This document shows positions 1 to 7,985 of a DNA stretch of 64,000 bases, one piece after another; position 1 is the stretch's first letter, and each line of letters begins with the position of its first letter. A model generated the notes under the pieces. That model had not been told where the DNA came from. It saw only the letters and a list, made by a program, of their open reading frames with translations, and did no database searches. The translations under genes and the position numbers were made by a program. This DNA comes from Schauerella fraxinea (lineage in GTDB: Bacteria > Pseudomonadota > Gammaproteobacteria > Burkholderiales > Burkholderiaceae_B): assembly GCA_030849945.1 (NCBI GenBank), contig JAVDKK010000001.1:1798001-1862000 (forward strand), written 5' to 3'.

Positions 1-303
1 AAGTACGGGCGCACGCCCACGCTATATGCGTCGCAGGGATATGACGCAGCGATGTTGCTGGATGCGGCGGTCAAGCAAAACGGCGGCAGGCTCGACCCCG
101 AAAGCCTGCGTCCTGCGTTGAAGCGCGCCGAATTTGCTTCGGTGCGCGGGCCGTTCAAGTTCGATCGCAATCAATATCCGGTGCAGAACTATTACCTGCG
201 CGTGGTGGAAAAGGGTGCCGACGGCAAATTGACCAACAAGCTGGCCGGCACGCTATTGACCGAGTACCGCGATCCGTTCGCCGACCTGTGCCAGATGCCA
301 TGA
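1..303 (+). CDS. ABC transporter periplasmic substrate-binding protein, C-terminal fragment
   Basis: Only the last 100 codons are present; the reading frame is open from base 1 to the TGA at 301-303, so the gene begins outside the window. The fragment reads KYGRTPTLYASQGYDAA, then a region with RGPFKFDRNQYPVQNYYLR, which resembles the C-terminal lobe of branched-chain amino acid type (LivJ/Peripla_BP_6) binding proteins, where a pattern like G.f.Fd.n..p.q.yy...v recurs. It would deliver a small ligand to an inner-membrane ABC permease. It lies 91 bp before the dioxygenase operon, and such receptors often serve uptake of aromatic acids in catabolic clusters; that substrate link is inference. 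Confidence 0.75.
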   Translation, partial: KYGRTPTLYASQGYDAAMLLDAAVKQNGGRLDPESLRPALKRAEFASVRGPFKFDRNQYPVQNYYLRVVEKGADGKLTNKLAGTLLTEYRDPFADLCQMP

Positions 304-394
304 CACGAGCCGCTCCGACGGCACCCAGCCAGCCGAATTCGAAGCGACAGAATTCGAAGCGAAACGTACAGACTTAAACGATAAGGAGAGCGCC

Positions 395-1705
395 ATGACA
401 GTGGATGCCGCAGTGTTATCCGACATGGTTCGTGACGACAGCGTTCATAAAAGCGTCTATACCGATCCCGCCATTTTCGAGCTCGAGATGGCGCGCATTT
501 ACGGCACGGCCTGGATTTATGTGGGGCACGAAAGTCAGGTGCCGCGCACGGGGGATTACCACACCACGCGCCTGGGTACGCAAGACGTGGTGATGACACG
601 GACCGGCGATGGCCGCGTGAGCGTGCTCTACAACCGTTGCCCGCACAAAGGCGCCAAGGTCGTGGCCGATGGCGATGGCTGTGTGGGTAAATTCTTTCGT
701 TGCCCTTATCACGCCTGGACGTTCAAGCTCGACGGCAAGCATCTGGGCGTGCCGCTCAAGCAGGGGTTGGAAGGCACGAACTACGACGCGCAATGCGCTG
801 ACTTTTCGATGCGGTCGGTGGCGCGCGTCGAGAACTATCGGGGTTTCGTCTTCGCCAGCCAAGCCGAGTCGGGGCCGTCGCTTGAAGACTTTCTGGGCGG
901 CGTGCGCTCATCGATCGATAACCTTTGCGATCGCTCGCCTACCGGCGAGGTCGAGGTGGCGGGTGGCGTGTTCAAGGTGCTGCAACGCTCCAACTGGAAG
1001 ATCTTTTACGAGAACCTGCACGACACCATGCATGCGCGAGTCACGCACGAGTCGTCGGTACAGGCCGCGCGTGACGAGGCGGCAGCCTTGGGCGACATGC
1101 CGTTCGAGCTGCACATCATGGACGGCAACGGCGAGCCGTACGACTTCTGGGAGAAGCTCGAGCTGCGCGCGTACGCCAATGGGCACGGCTACATGGAAGG
1201 CATCTTCAACCCGGGTGCCGCCGAACGCGATCCCGTATCGCGGGCGCATTTTCAGGTGCTCGCCGAAGCTTATGGCGAAGACCGCGCGCGTGAGATTCTG
1301 GGCATGAACCGGCACAACACCGTGATCTACGGCAGCGGCTCACCGCATACGGTGTTTCAACAGTTTCGCGTGATCCGTCCGATCGCGGTCGATCGCACGC
1401 TGATCGAGATCCAGACGTTCCGCCTGAAGGGCGCGCCCGATGGCGTCTTCAAGCGCGCGATGCTCTACGCCAACGTGATCAATTCGCCGTCATCCAACGT
1501 GATGCCGGACGACGTCGAACTCTACAACCGGTGTCAGGAAGGCAACGGCACGCGGGGCGGTACCTGGGTCAGCATGCATCGCTTCCATGGTACGGATAGG
1601 CAAGACGAAGATGGACTGGTGTCGGTCAATGGCACCAGCGAATTGCCGATGCGCAATCAGTTTCAAGCTTGGAAGCGATACATGCTTTCCGACAGTCAAG
1701 TCTAA
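395..1705 (+). CDS. Aromatic-ring-hydroxylating dioxygenase, alpha (large) subunit
   Basis: 436 residues, the usual length for a Rieske oxygenase alpha subunit. The [2Fe-2S] ligands are visible as C82-P-H84 and C103-P-Y-H106. The mononuclear iron site is the segment ENLHDTMHARVTH, giving H213 and H218, with D210 as the bridging aspartate; a later Asp in MPDDVELYN is the likely third ligand. The family inserts O2 into an aromatic ring using electrons from a separate reductase. The start follows an AAGGAG-type site in the sequence before the ATG. It is 11 bp from the beta subunit, so the two form a heteromer. No ferredoxin or reductase gene is adjacent, so these must come from elsewhere. The substrate cannot be read from the sequence. 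Confidence 0.9.
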   Translation: MTVDAAVLSDMVRDDSVHKSVYTDPAIFELEMARIYGTAWIYVGHESQVPRTGDYHTTRLGTQDVVMTRTGDGRVSVLYNRCPHKGAKVVADGDGCVGKFFRCPYHAWTFKLDGKHLGVPLKQGLEGTNYDAQCADFSMRSVARVENYRGFVFASQAESGPSLEDFLGGVRSSIDNLCDRSPTGEVEVAGGVFKVLQRSNWKIFYENLHDTMHARVTHESSVQAARDEAAALGDMPFELHIMDGNGEPYDFWEKLELRAYANGHGYMEGIFNPGAAERDPVSRAHFQVLAEAYGEDRAREILGMNRHNTVIYGSGSPHTVFQQFRVIRPIAVDRTLIEIQTFRLKGAPDGVFKRAMLYANVINSPSSNVMPDDVELYNRCQEGNGTRGGTWVSMHRFHGTDRQDEDGLVSVNGTSELPMRNQFQAWKRYMLSDSQV

Positions 1706-1716
1706 GGAGCACGTCA

Positions 1717-2250
1717 ATGTTGCTGGATATCGATTTTGACGTGTCGACAAAAAGCCTGGCGCCGGTTGCGGTGTCGCACGATCTGCAGCATCGCGTCGAG
1801 CAGTTTCTGTATGCCGAGGCGCGCTTGCTCGACGAGCAGCGCTTCGACGCGTGGCAGGCACTCTGGACCGATACCGGCATGTACTGGATGCCGCAGATGC
1901 ACGAGCAAGAAAGCCCTTACGACCATATCTCGCTGTTTTGGGAAGATCGCATGATGCGCAGTGTGCGGATTCGCCGGCTCGAACATGCCCGCAACTGGTC
2001 GCAGCAACCGCCGTCGCATACCGCGCGGCTGGTGGGCAATGTGACGGTCGACGGCGAAGATGCCGACGGCAATCTGGTGGTGCGGTCAGTATTTCAGATG
2101 ACGGAGTGGCGCAAGATCGCGCCGCGTCAACTGGCGGGCGCATATACACACAAGCTCACGCCCTGTGGCGAGGGCTGGCGCATGCATATGAAGCGCATCG
2201 ATCTCGTGACGGCGGACAGCGTGCAGGATATTTTCGAGGTGTTCGTTTGA
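1717..2250 (+). CDS. Aromatic-ring-hydroxylating dioxygenase, beta (small) subunit
   Basis: 177 residues with the NTF2-like beta-subunit pattern: an N-terminal helix with QFLYAEARLLDEQRFDAWQ, then the WTDTGMYWMP segment and later SVFQMTEWR typical of BenB/NagH-type small subunits. The beta chain has no cofactor and is structural in the alpha3beta3 oxygenase. The ATG at 1717 is chosen because an AAGGAG site (1704-1709) overlaps the alpha stop at ideal spacing; an ATG at 1669 lies within the alpha gene and lacks such a site. The TGA at 2248-2250 shares one base with the next ATG, so translation is coupled. Confidence 0.88.
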   Translation: MLLDIDFDVSTKSLAPVAVSHDLQHRVEQFLYAEARLLDEQRFDAWQALWTDTGMYWMPQMHEQESPYDHISLFWEDRMMRSVRIRRLEHARNWSQQPPSHTARLVGNVTVDGEDADGNLVVRSVFQMTEWRKIAPRQLAGAYTHKLTPCGEGWRMHMKRIDLVTADSVQDIFEVFV

Positions 2251-2876
2251 TGACCGCAGCGCCCTGTGCGGCAGTGCTTGCGCTGCATTATCAAAACGAT
2301 GTGCTGCATGCCAATGGCCGCATCCGCGTGGGCCTGGCGCAGGACAGCACCGAACGCGATCGCGTGATCGCGCGCGCGGGGCTGCTGCTCGCTGGCGCGC
2401 GCGCACAAGGGCTGCCGATCGTGCACGTGCGGGTCGCGTTTCGTGCAGACTACGCCGACCTCGTTGCCAACTGCGCGATCTTCAAGGCGGTTGCCGCTTC
2501 CGGCGCCGTGGTGGAGGGCACGTGGGGAAGTCATTTTTTTGACGGTCTCGAACCTCATGTACACAGCCCGCGCGAAGTGGTCGTGACGCACACGCGCATC
2601 AGCGCGTTTCAAGGCACGCCGATCCAGGAACTGTTGCGGGGGTGGGGCATCGATCGGGTGGTGGTGGCCGGTGTGGCCACGCACTCGGTAGTGGAAGGCA
2701 CCGTGCGCCATGCTTCGGATATCGGCTTTCGCGTGATGGTGGCGGCCGATGCCTGCGCCAGTGCGGTGCCGTCGATGCACGACGCATCGCTGGCAAACAT
2801 GCGGCTCATTGCCGAGGTCGGCGACGTGCCGTCGTCGTTGTCCTGGGCCGCGCAACACGATCGGGAGACGGCATGA
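2250..2876 (+). CDS. Isochorismatase-fold protein lacking the catalytic triad
   Basis: 208 residues matching the cysteine hydrolase (isochorismatase/nicotinamidase) fold: strand 1 VLALHYQNDVL, mid segment RISAFQGT and the GVATHSVVEGT loop. In active members these read D-x-Q-N-D, K-x-R and G-x-x-T-x-x-C. Here the catalytic Asp is His13, the Lys is His114 and the Cys position is Val147, so the standard thiol hydrolysis cannot work. PhzD is a known relative that lost the Cys yet kept the Asp; this one lost all three. The start overlaps the beta-subunit stop (TGATG) and its own stop overlaps the next ATG (ATGA), so it is produced with the dioxygenase and SDR. The function is unknown: a vinyl-ether or other hydrolase using different residues, or a binding protein. 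Confidence 0.75.
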   Translation: MTAAPCAAVLALHYQNDVLHANGRIRVGLAQDSTERDRVIARAGLLLAGARAQGLPIVHVRVAFRADYADLVANCAIFKAVAASGAVVEGTWGSHFFDGLEPHVHSPREVVVTHTRISAFQGTPIQELLRGWGIDRVVVAGVATHSVVEGTVRHASDIGFRVMVAADACASAVPSMHDASLANMRLIAEVGDVPSSLSWAAQHDRETA

Positions 2877-3673
2877 GCACGGCGCAATTGACAGGCAAGG
2901 TCGCCATCGTGACCGGCAGCACGCAAGGCTTGGGCGCGGATATCGCGCGCGGCCTGGTGCAGGCCGGCGCAAGTGTGACGATATTGGGGCGCGGCACGGC
3001 GGCGGGTGAGTCGCTGGCGCGTGAACTTGGCGACCGTGCGATCTATTGCGCCACGGATATCGGCAGCGATGCCGATATCGACCGCACAATCGACGCCACG
3101 CTCGAGGCCTTCGGTCGGCTGGATATCCTGGTCAACAATGCCTGCGTGTATGCCGACCGCGGCTTGGCCTCCACACGTGAGGAGTGGCATCACACGCTCG
3201 ACATCAATCTGATTTCCGCGGCGATCTTCACGCAAAAGGCAGCGCCGCATTTGCCGCCTGGCGGGGTGATCGTGAACGTGGGGAGCACCGGCGGCAAATT
3301 CGGTGCGGCGGGCCGTGCGCTTTATCCGGCGTCGAAGGCCGCGATACTGCATCTCACCAAGAACTTCGCAGTGGAGTTGGCGCCTCAAGGGGTGCGCGTG
3401 GTGTCGGTATCGCCCGCATGGACGTGGTCGCCGGCATTGGAAGCACTGGCCGAGGGATCGCGTGCGCGTGCCGATGCTGTGGGCGCAGCGGTGCATCCGT
3501 TAGGGCGCGTGGGCAGCGGCAGCGAGGTGGCGGCCGCTGTCTGCTTCGTGTGTTCGGACGCGGCGTCGTGGATCACCGGCGCAGATATCCCGGTAGACGG
3601 TGGCTTTTCGGCGCTCGGGCCAGATCGGGGGTTGTCGCCACGGGCATGGTTTGCAACCACGCCGGGCGAGTAG
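2873..3673 (+). CDS. SDR family NAD(P)-dependent oxidoreductase
   Basis: 266 residues, a classical short-chain dehydrogenase. The Rossmann motif TGSTQGLG sits at residues 14-21, the NNA motif follows GRLDILV, and the catalytic Ser138, Tyr151 and Lys155 (YPASK) are intact. The C-terminal segment SWITGADIPVDGGFS is the usual SDR end. An operon position after a ring dioxygenase suggests oxidation of a cis-dihydrodiol or of a later alcohol intermediate, though sequence alone does not fix the substrate. Its ATG overlaps the preceding TGA by four bases (ATGA). No clear terminator follows; the next genes are on the other strand. Confidence 0.9.
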   Translation: MSTAQLTGKVAIVTGSTQGLGADIARGLVQAGASVTILGRGTAAGESLARELGDRAIYCATDIGSDADIDRTIDATLEAFGRLDILVNNACVYADRGLASTREEWHHTLDINLISAAIFTQKAAPHLPPGGVIVNVGSTGGKFGAAGRALYPASKAAILHLTKNFAVELAPQGVRVVSVSPAWTWSPALEALAEGSRARADAVGAAVHPLGRVGSGSEVAAAVCFVCSDAASWITGADIPVDGGFSALGPDRGLSPRAWFATTPGE

Positions 3674-3718
3674 ACAAGGAGTGCCCCTGGGACGCTCACA
3701 TCGTCATTTAGCTAAGTA

Positions 3719-3994
3719 TCAATCCGAGCCGTCGGCGGCCTTGTCGGTAGGCGCGTCGGTATCGGCGTCAGCGTCGGTGAGGCTGGCCTTCACGTCGGAA
3801 GCCTCCTTCAGTTTTCGATAGCGCGTGTCTGCCGCCGAACGCCCCTCGGCTGAATCGAATCGATGCGCGACGCCTTGCGCATGGGCGGCGCGCCCACCCG
3901 ACGCGGAAATCAGGCTGCGCGCGCGCGCGTCGAGCGCCGCGAAACCCCGCTTGCGCGGCGGCTTCGGCGGCGATCCCGGTGGCGCGGTGGTCAC
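3719..3994 (-). CDS. Degenerate KGG-type general stress protein
   Basis: 91 residues. The segment RKRGFAALDARARSLISASG followed by GRAAHAQGVAHRFDSAEGRSAA aligns by eye with the KGG stress-protein family (YciG-like), whose members read RGFAAMD..R...IASKGG.AAH..G.AH.F...EAR.AG.KGG. Both KGG triplets have decayed here (SGG, then no second copy), and the acidic tail is low complexity. The only start in frame is GTG at 3994 without a ribosome-binding site. That GTG overlaps the stop of a 13-codon reading frame that itself overlaps the stop of the DUF892 gene, so expression may depend on coupling, or a frameshift may have cut off the true N-terminus. Neighbouring stress genes support the assignment. 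Confidence 0.6.
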   Translation of the reverse strand: MTTAPPGSPPKPPRKRGFAALDARARSLISASGGRAAHAQGVAHRFDSAEGRSAADTRYRKLKEASDVKASLTDADADTDAPTDKAADGSD

Positions 3995-4028
3995 GTGCCA
4001 ACCGCCATGTCGGTGGCCGTTACCGGTT

Positions 4029-4658
4029 TCATGCTGTCTTCTTCGACGGCACTGAGTCGCCCGACTTCTTGGTCGATGCGGTATCGCCCGACTTCTTGCT
4101 CGTGACGGCTTCTACCGACTTCTTGCTGTCGGCGGAAGCTTTGGGGGCGTCGGCATCGCTCTTGCCGGCGGCCGCCGCAGCATTGCCGCCACCTTGCTCG
4201 GCCATCTTGGAGAGCTTGTCGTCGGTGGACTTTTCTTCCTGCAGCGTTTCAAGCAGCAGTTTTACCGCTTCAGGCTGATCGAGATGCTTGGCGAGCGCGG
4301 CGAGGGTGCCGTAGCTGGCAATCTCGTAATGCTCGACTTTCTGTGCCGCGCCGATCAGCGCCGCGTCGCGCACGGGGCCTTCTTCCACTTCTTCGATCAC
4401 TTCCTTGCCTTCCTCAACCAGGCCTTCCATGGCGGCGCACTTGATGCGTTTCAGCTTGATCTGCATGGTTTCGACGATCTGGTCGATACGTTCGATCTGG
4501 CCGTGGGTCTCGGCCAAGTGGTCGGTGAATGCCTGGGCGAGCAGGGGGTCCGTTGCGGCACGCGCCATTTTGGGCAGGGCCTTGGACAGCTGTTTTTCGG
4601 CACTGTAGATGTCCGACAGATCGTGGACAAACAGGTCGTGAAGGGTCTTTACTGACAT
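4029..4658 (-). CDS. DUF892 / YciF-type ferritin-like protein
   Basis: 209 residues. The first ~165 match the YciF family (ferritin-like four-helix bundle): TLHDLFVHDLSDIYSAEKQL, then H..ETHGQIERID, KCAAMEGLVEEG and a final helix beginning EHYEIASYGTLAALA, which carry the Glu/His ligands expected of a di-metal centre. The last ~45 residues are a low-complexity Lys/Ser/Ala tail (repeats of SKKSGD), as seen in many members. The start at 4658 (MSVKTL) is chosen because AAGGA lies just upstream; a longer in-frame extension to 4880 overlaps the alcohol dehydrogenase and has no homology. Family members are stress induced, and the KGG protein downstream is a common partner. Confidence 0.85.
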   Translation of the reverse strand: MSVKTLHDLFVHDLSDIYSAEKQLSKALPKMARAATDPLLAQAFTDHLAETHGQIERIDQIVETMQIKLKRIKCAAMEGLVEEGKEVIEEVEEGPVRDAALIGAAQKVEHYEIASYGTLAALAKHLDQPEAVKLLLETLQEEKSTDDKLSKMAEQGGGNAAAAAGKSDADAPKASADSKKSVEAVTSKKSGDTASTKKSGDSVPSKKTA

Positions 4659-4852
4659 GATGGCTATCCTTGTAGTACCTGCAGATGCAGGCGAAGTTGA
4701 AGCAAGAGAAAAACGTCGCGCACGCGCGGTGGCGCGGTCAACTTGCGGCAGCGCCGCAGTCGACCGACGTCGTGAATGGATAGGTTTCGCAGGGGTTGCG
4801 TCGTCCCGATGGGCAACGAGGGCCCCGGGCGATGCGCGTTGTCTGTTGAGCC

Positions 4853-6022
4853 TTAGGGCTTGATGACGACTTTGATGCACCCATCGCGCTTCTCGCGAAA
4901 GGTCTCGTACATGCCAGGACCTTCTTCCATGCTCACGCTATGCGTGATCACGAAGGAGGGATCGATCTGGCCTTCTTCAATACGCCGCAACAGATCGCCC
5001 GACCAGCGATTGACGTGGGTCTGACCCATGCGGAAAGTAAGCCCTTTGTTCATTGCCACACCGAAGGGAATCTTGTCGACCATCCCGCCATAAACGCCGG
5101 GAATCGACAATGTGCCCGCAGGGCGGCACACGTAAATCATTTCGCGCAGCACATGCGGGCGGTCCGACTCGAGCATGACGGCCTGTTTGGCCCGATCGAT
5201 GATCGAATCGATCGAACGGGTAGCATGCGCCTCCATGCCGACCGCGTCGATACACTTCTCAGGGCCTTTGCCTTGTGTCAGTTCATTCAGCCGGTCGACC
5301 ACGCTTTCTTCATCGAAGTTGATCGTGATCGCGCCGCCGGCACGGGCCATCGCCAGGCGTTCTGGCACGCGGTCGATGCAGACCACCTGCTTGGCGCCCA
5401 GAAGGATGGCGCTGCGAATCGTCATCTGCCCCACCGGGCCAGCGCCCCAGATCGCCACTGTATCGGTGGGCTCGATATCGCATTGCACTGCGGCCTGCCA
5501 GCCGGTCGGGAAAATATCGCCCAGAAAGAGCACCTGCTCGTCGCTGAGATTATCGGGAACCTTGATGTGCGTCGTGTCCGCAAAGGGCACTCGCACATAC
5601 TCGGCCTGTCCGCCCGAGTAGCCGCCGGTCAGGTGGCTGTAGCCGAACAATCCGGCGGTACCATGCCCGAATAGCTTCTCCTGCATCGGACGATTGCGAT
5701 TGCTGCGTTCGCATACCGAAAAATTGCTCCGCTTGCATTGATCGCACTCGCCGCACGCGATGGTAAACGGCACCACGATTCTGTCGCCCACCTTGAGCGC
5801 CTTGTTCGCCGAACCCACTTCGACCACTTCGCCCATGAACTCGTGGCCCATGATGTCGCCGGATTCCATCGTGGGCATGAAGCCGTCAAACAGGTGAAGG
5901 TCGGAGCCGCAGATCGCGCATGCGGACGTTTTGATGATGGCATCGCGCGGGTGTTCGATCGTGGGGTCGGCCACGGTATCGCAACGGATATCGTGTTTGC
6001 CATGCCAAATTAGCGCTCTCAT
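4853..6022 (-). CDS. Zinc-dependent alcohol dehydrogenase (formaldehyde dehydrogenase-like)
   Basis: 389 residues of the medium-chain dehydrogenase family. The N-terminal GroES-like part has the catalytic zinc set CAICGSDLH and GHEFMGEVVEVG, followed by the structural zinc loop CGECDQCKRSNFSVC with four cysteines. The Rossmann part carries WGAGPVGQM and binds NAD(P). The long insert and the end VITHSVSMEEGPGMYETFREK place it near the glutathione-independent formaldehyde dehydrogenase-like subfamily common beside DUF892 and KGG genes in Burkholderiales. The start is preceded by CGGAGC. It likely detoxifies an aldehyde or oxidises an alcohol in the cytoplasm; the substrate is uncertain. Confidence 0.88.
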   Translation of the reverse strand: MRALIWHGKHDIRCDTVADPTIEHPRDAIIKTSACAICGSDLHLFDGFMPTMESGDIMGHEFMGEVVEVGSANKALKVGDRIVVPFTIACGECDQCKRSNFSVCERSNRNRPMQEKLFGHGTAGLFGYSHLTGGYSGGQAEYVRVPFADTTHIKVPDNLSDEQVLFLGDIFPTGWQAAVQCDIEPTDTVAIWGAGPVGQMTIRSAILLGAKQVVCIDRVPERLAMARAGGAITINFDEESVVDRLNELTQGKGPEKCIDAVGMEAHATRSIDSIIDRAKQAVMLESDRPHVLREMIYVCRPAGTLSIPGVYGGMVDKIPFGVAMNKGLTFRMGQTHVNRWSGDLLRRIEEGQIDPSFVITHSVSMEEGPGMYETFREKRDGCIKVVIKP

Positions 6023-6461
6023 CGTGCTGTGCTCCGGTGCGGTTGATTTCCGATTTTGCCGAAGACATGCCTACTGCTTGTAGGAATCACGGGCCGGCGA
6101 TTCCATCGCGCAATCGATGTACCCAAGCGCGCGAAATCGCGCGTTACGCGATGACGGTATGCGTGTGCCGCAGGCGCAGCCAAGCCTGACGCCCTGCGTG
6201 GGTCAGTACTGTATCGAAGTGATGGAAGGCCATTCGGCGCGATTGGACAGCAATAGCCGCAGCGCGATTTTGTAGAACGCGATGACGGCCGTGCTCATCC
6301 GTGGCACGGCCGTCAAGGGGGCTATTGTGGGGCGCCGTTGTCGGCCGCTGTTATCCGGCGCTGCTTTGGCGTGGTGTTTCGGGCACGCTGCCGGAAGTCG
6401 TACCGGCCCTGCAATACGCGCCGAATTGGCGACTGTTCCATATGCGGGATCGTACGACCTG
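6023..6461. other. Intergenic stretch between the alcohol dehydrogenase and an MFS gene
   Basis: About 440 bp with no convincing gene; open frames here have no recognisable family. It holds the promoter side of the alcohol dehydrogenase, including an inverted repeat CCTAC-TGCTT-GTAGG at 6070-6084, and the hairpin at 6284-6314. No sigma-70 elements could be assigned with confidence. Confidence 0.5.
6284..6314. terminator. Perfect 11-bp inverted repeat, possible terminator of the MFS gene
   Basis: GACGGCCGTGC at 6284-6294 is exactly complementary to GCACGGCCGTC at 6304-6314, with a 9-nt loop. It lies about 150 bp beyond the stop of the minus-strand MFS gene. A run of T is lacking on either side, so intrinsic termination is only possible, not clear. 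Confidence 0.4.
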
Positions 6462-7745
6462 TCAGGTGCTGGAGGTGCCGATCGACGGCGATTGCGGGTT
6501 GCCGTCTTGGGACACATCAGCGATACGAACGCCAAGAAAGACCGGAATCGCCAGGATGGCAATGCCGCCCAACACCAGGAATGCCGTACCGAAGCCCGCA
6601 TGCTCGGCGATATAGCCGCCGAGCGCCGGGCTCAACGCGGCGCCCAGACCTTGCAACGTGAGCACGCCCGCCAATCCCGCATTGAAGCGGCCCGTGCCGT
6701 GCATGATCCGCGCCACAACGCCCACGGTGGCCACGCCCAGCAGGCCGGCGCCGACGCCATCGAGCACTTGCACCGGAATGATGCTCCACAACGGCGGCAA
6801 GGTCGCGGCGATCAAGCCTCGAACGGGCAATACGAGCAGCGCAATCAGCACAACGGTGCGATAGCCGCTTTTGGCGGCGATGCGCGCGGCGAGGATGGCC
6901 ATCGGGATCATCGTCAATTGCGCGATGACGATGGCCGCGGATAGCCATAACCCAGTCGATGCGCCTTGCGCGCCGAGCTGTAGACCCACCATGGGCAGCA
7001 TGGCCGCATTGCCCAGGTGAAAGCATGCCATCGCCACCGCGAACAGCAACAAGGGCCGCTTGCGCAGCAGCGACATGAAGCTGGCGTTGTCGTCGCCACC
7101 TATGGCCTTGCCGCGCGCCTGTTCGTGGTCGATGGACTTGGCCGGTACCGAAAGCGTCGCAGCGATGGCACCCACGCTCATCGTGATCTGTGCGATCAGC
7201 ACGCCACCGATGCCCCATAACCATGAGCCAAGTGCACTGGCGCAGGCGGCAAAGACGTTGCCCGCATGATTAGCGGCTTCATTGAGCCCCAATTGCCGAT
7301 CCAGCCTTTTTTGACCCACCACACCCAATGTGATGCCAGCGATGGCCGGCGGGATGACGGCGCCTGCCAATGGCATCGCCACTTGCGCCATGACGACCGC
7401 CGCCAGATCGGTGCGCCACAGCAGTAAAAGGCACGCCGCCATCACCAGCACCGATGCAAACACCATCAGCGCGCGTTTGGCGTGGGTGGCGTCGACCAGG
7501 GCGCCGGCGGGGATGGTCGCCACCATGCCGACGAGTCCGCCCAAGGTCATGGCCGTACCGATTTCGGCGGTGCCCCATTGATGCGTTTGCAGGAAGGCGG
7601 CGAGATAGGGGCCTAGGCCATCGCGGACGTCGGCCATGAAGAAGTTGACGCCGACCAGTCCGGCGGCCGGTATCGAGAGCCCGAAGAGGGTGCGCCCGGT
7701 AGCAGACGCGTCCGAGGCGGCGGGCAGGGGGGGAGTCGGCATCAT
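6462..7745 (-). CDS. MFS transporter
   Basis: 427 residues from the ATG at 7745, about twelve hydrophobic segments. The N-terminal half has FFMADVRDGLGPYLAAFL and the loop GALVDATHAKR, equivalent to the G-x-x-x-D-R/H loop after TM2 of the major facilitator superfamily. The C-terminal half starts near SFMSLLRKRPLLLFAVAMACFHLG. The YLAAFL...W..AEIG pattern resembles the MFS_1-like exporters of Burkholderiales annotated only as MFS transporters. A GTG at 7808 would add 21 residues but has no clear ribosome-binding site, so the shorter start is preferred. It is divergent from a second carrier 240 bp away. The cargo is unknown. Confidence 0.8.
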   Translation of the reverse strand: MMPTPPLPAASDASATGRTLFGLSIPAAGLVGVNFFMADVRDGLGPYLAAFLQTHQWGTAEIGTAMTLGGLVGMVATIPAGALVDATHAKRALMVFASVLVMAACLLLLWRTDLAAVVMAQVAMPLAGAVIPPAIAGITLGVVGQKRLDRQLGLNEAANHAGNVFAACASALGSWLWGIGGVLIAQITMSVGAIAATLSVPAKSIDHEQARGKAIGGDDNASFMSLLRKRPLLLFAVAMACFHLGNAAMLPMVGLQLGAQGASTGLWLSAAIVIAQLTMIPMAILAARIAAKSGYRTVVLIALLVLPVRGLIAATLPPLWSIIPVQVLDGVGAGLLGVATVGVVARIMHGTGRFNAGLAGVLTLQGLGAALSPALGGYIAEHAGFGTAFLVLGGIAILAIPVFLGVRIADVSQDGNPQSPSIGTSST

Positions 7746-7985
7746 GGCGATCGCGTCCAGAAAGGGTAGGGAGGCGGCGCTCACGGATCGCCATCTGCTC
7801 AGCCACACCTACACAAGATACATGCCGAAGCGTTGCAAAACAGGGTCAAAAATTAAGGAATTTCGGCTGAGGAATGTGTGGGTGTTTTACACGTGTGACC
7901 GGCCCCCGTATATTTCGCCGTGAGGTGCGCGGCTGCTGCGCGCCGGGCCCGAGCAGGACGTTCGCGCCATATCCGATTGAGCCCC

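Noticed and set aside
6282..6944. Plus-strand frame opposite the first MFS gene
   Set aside because: Translation is Arg/Ala/His-rich with no hydrophobic or domain pattern; the MFS gene on the other strand explains the region.
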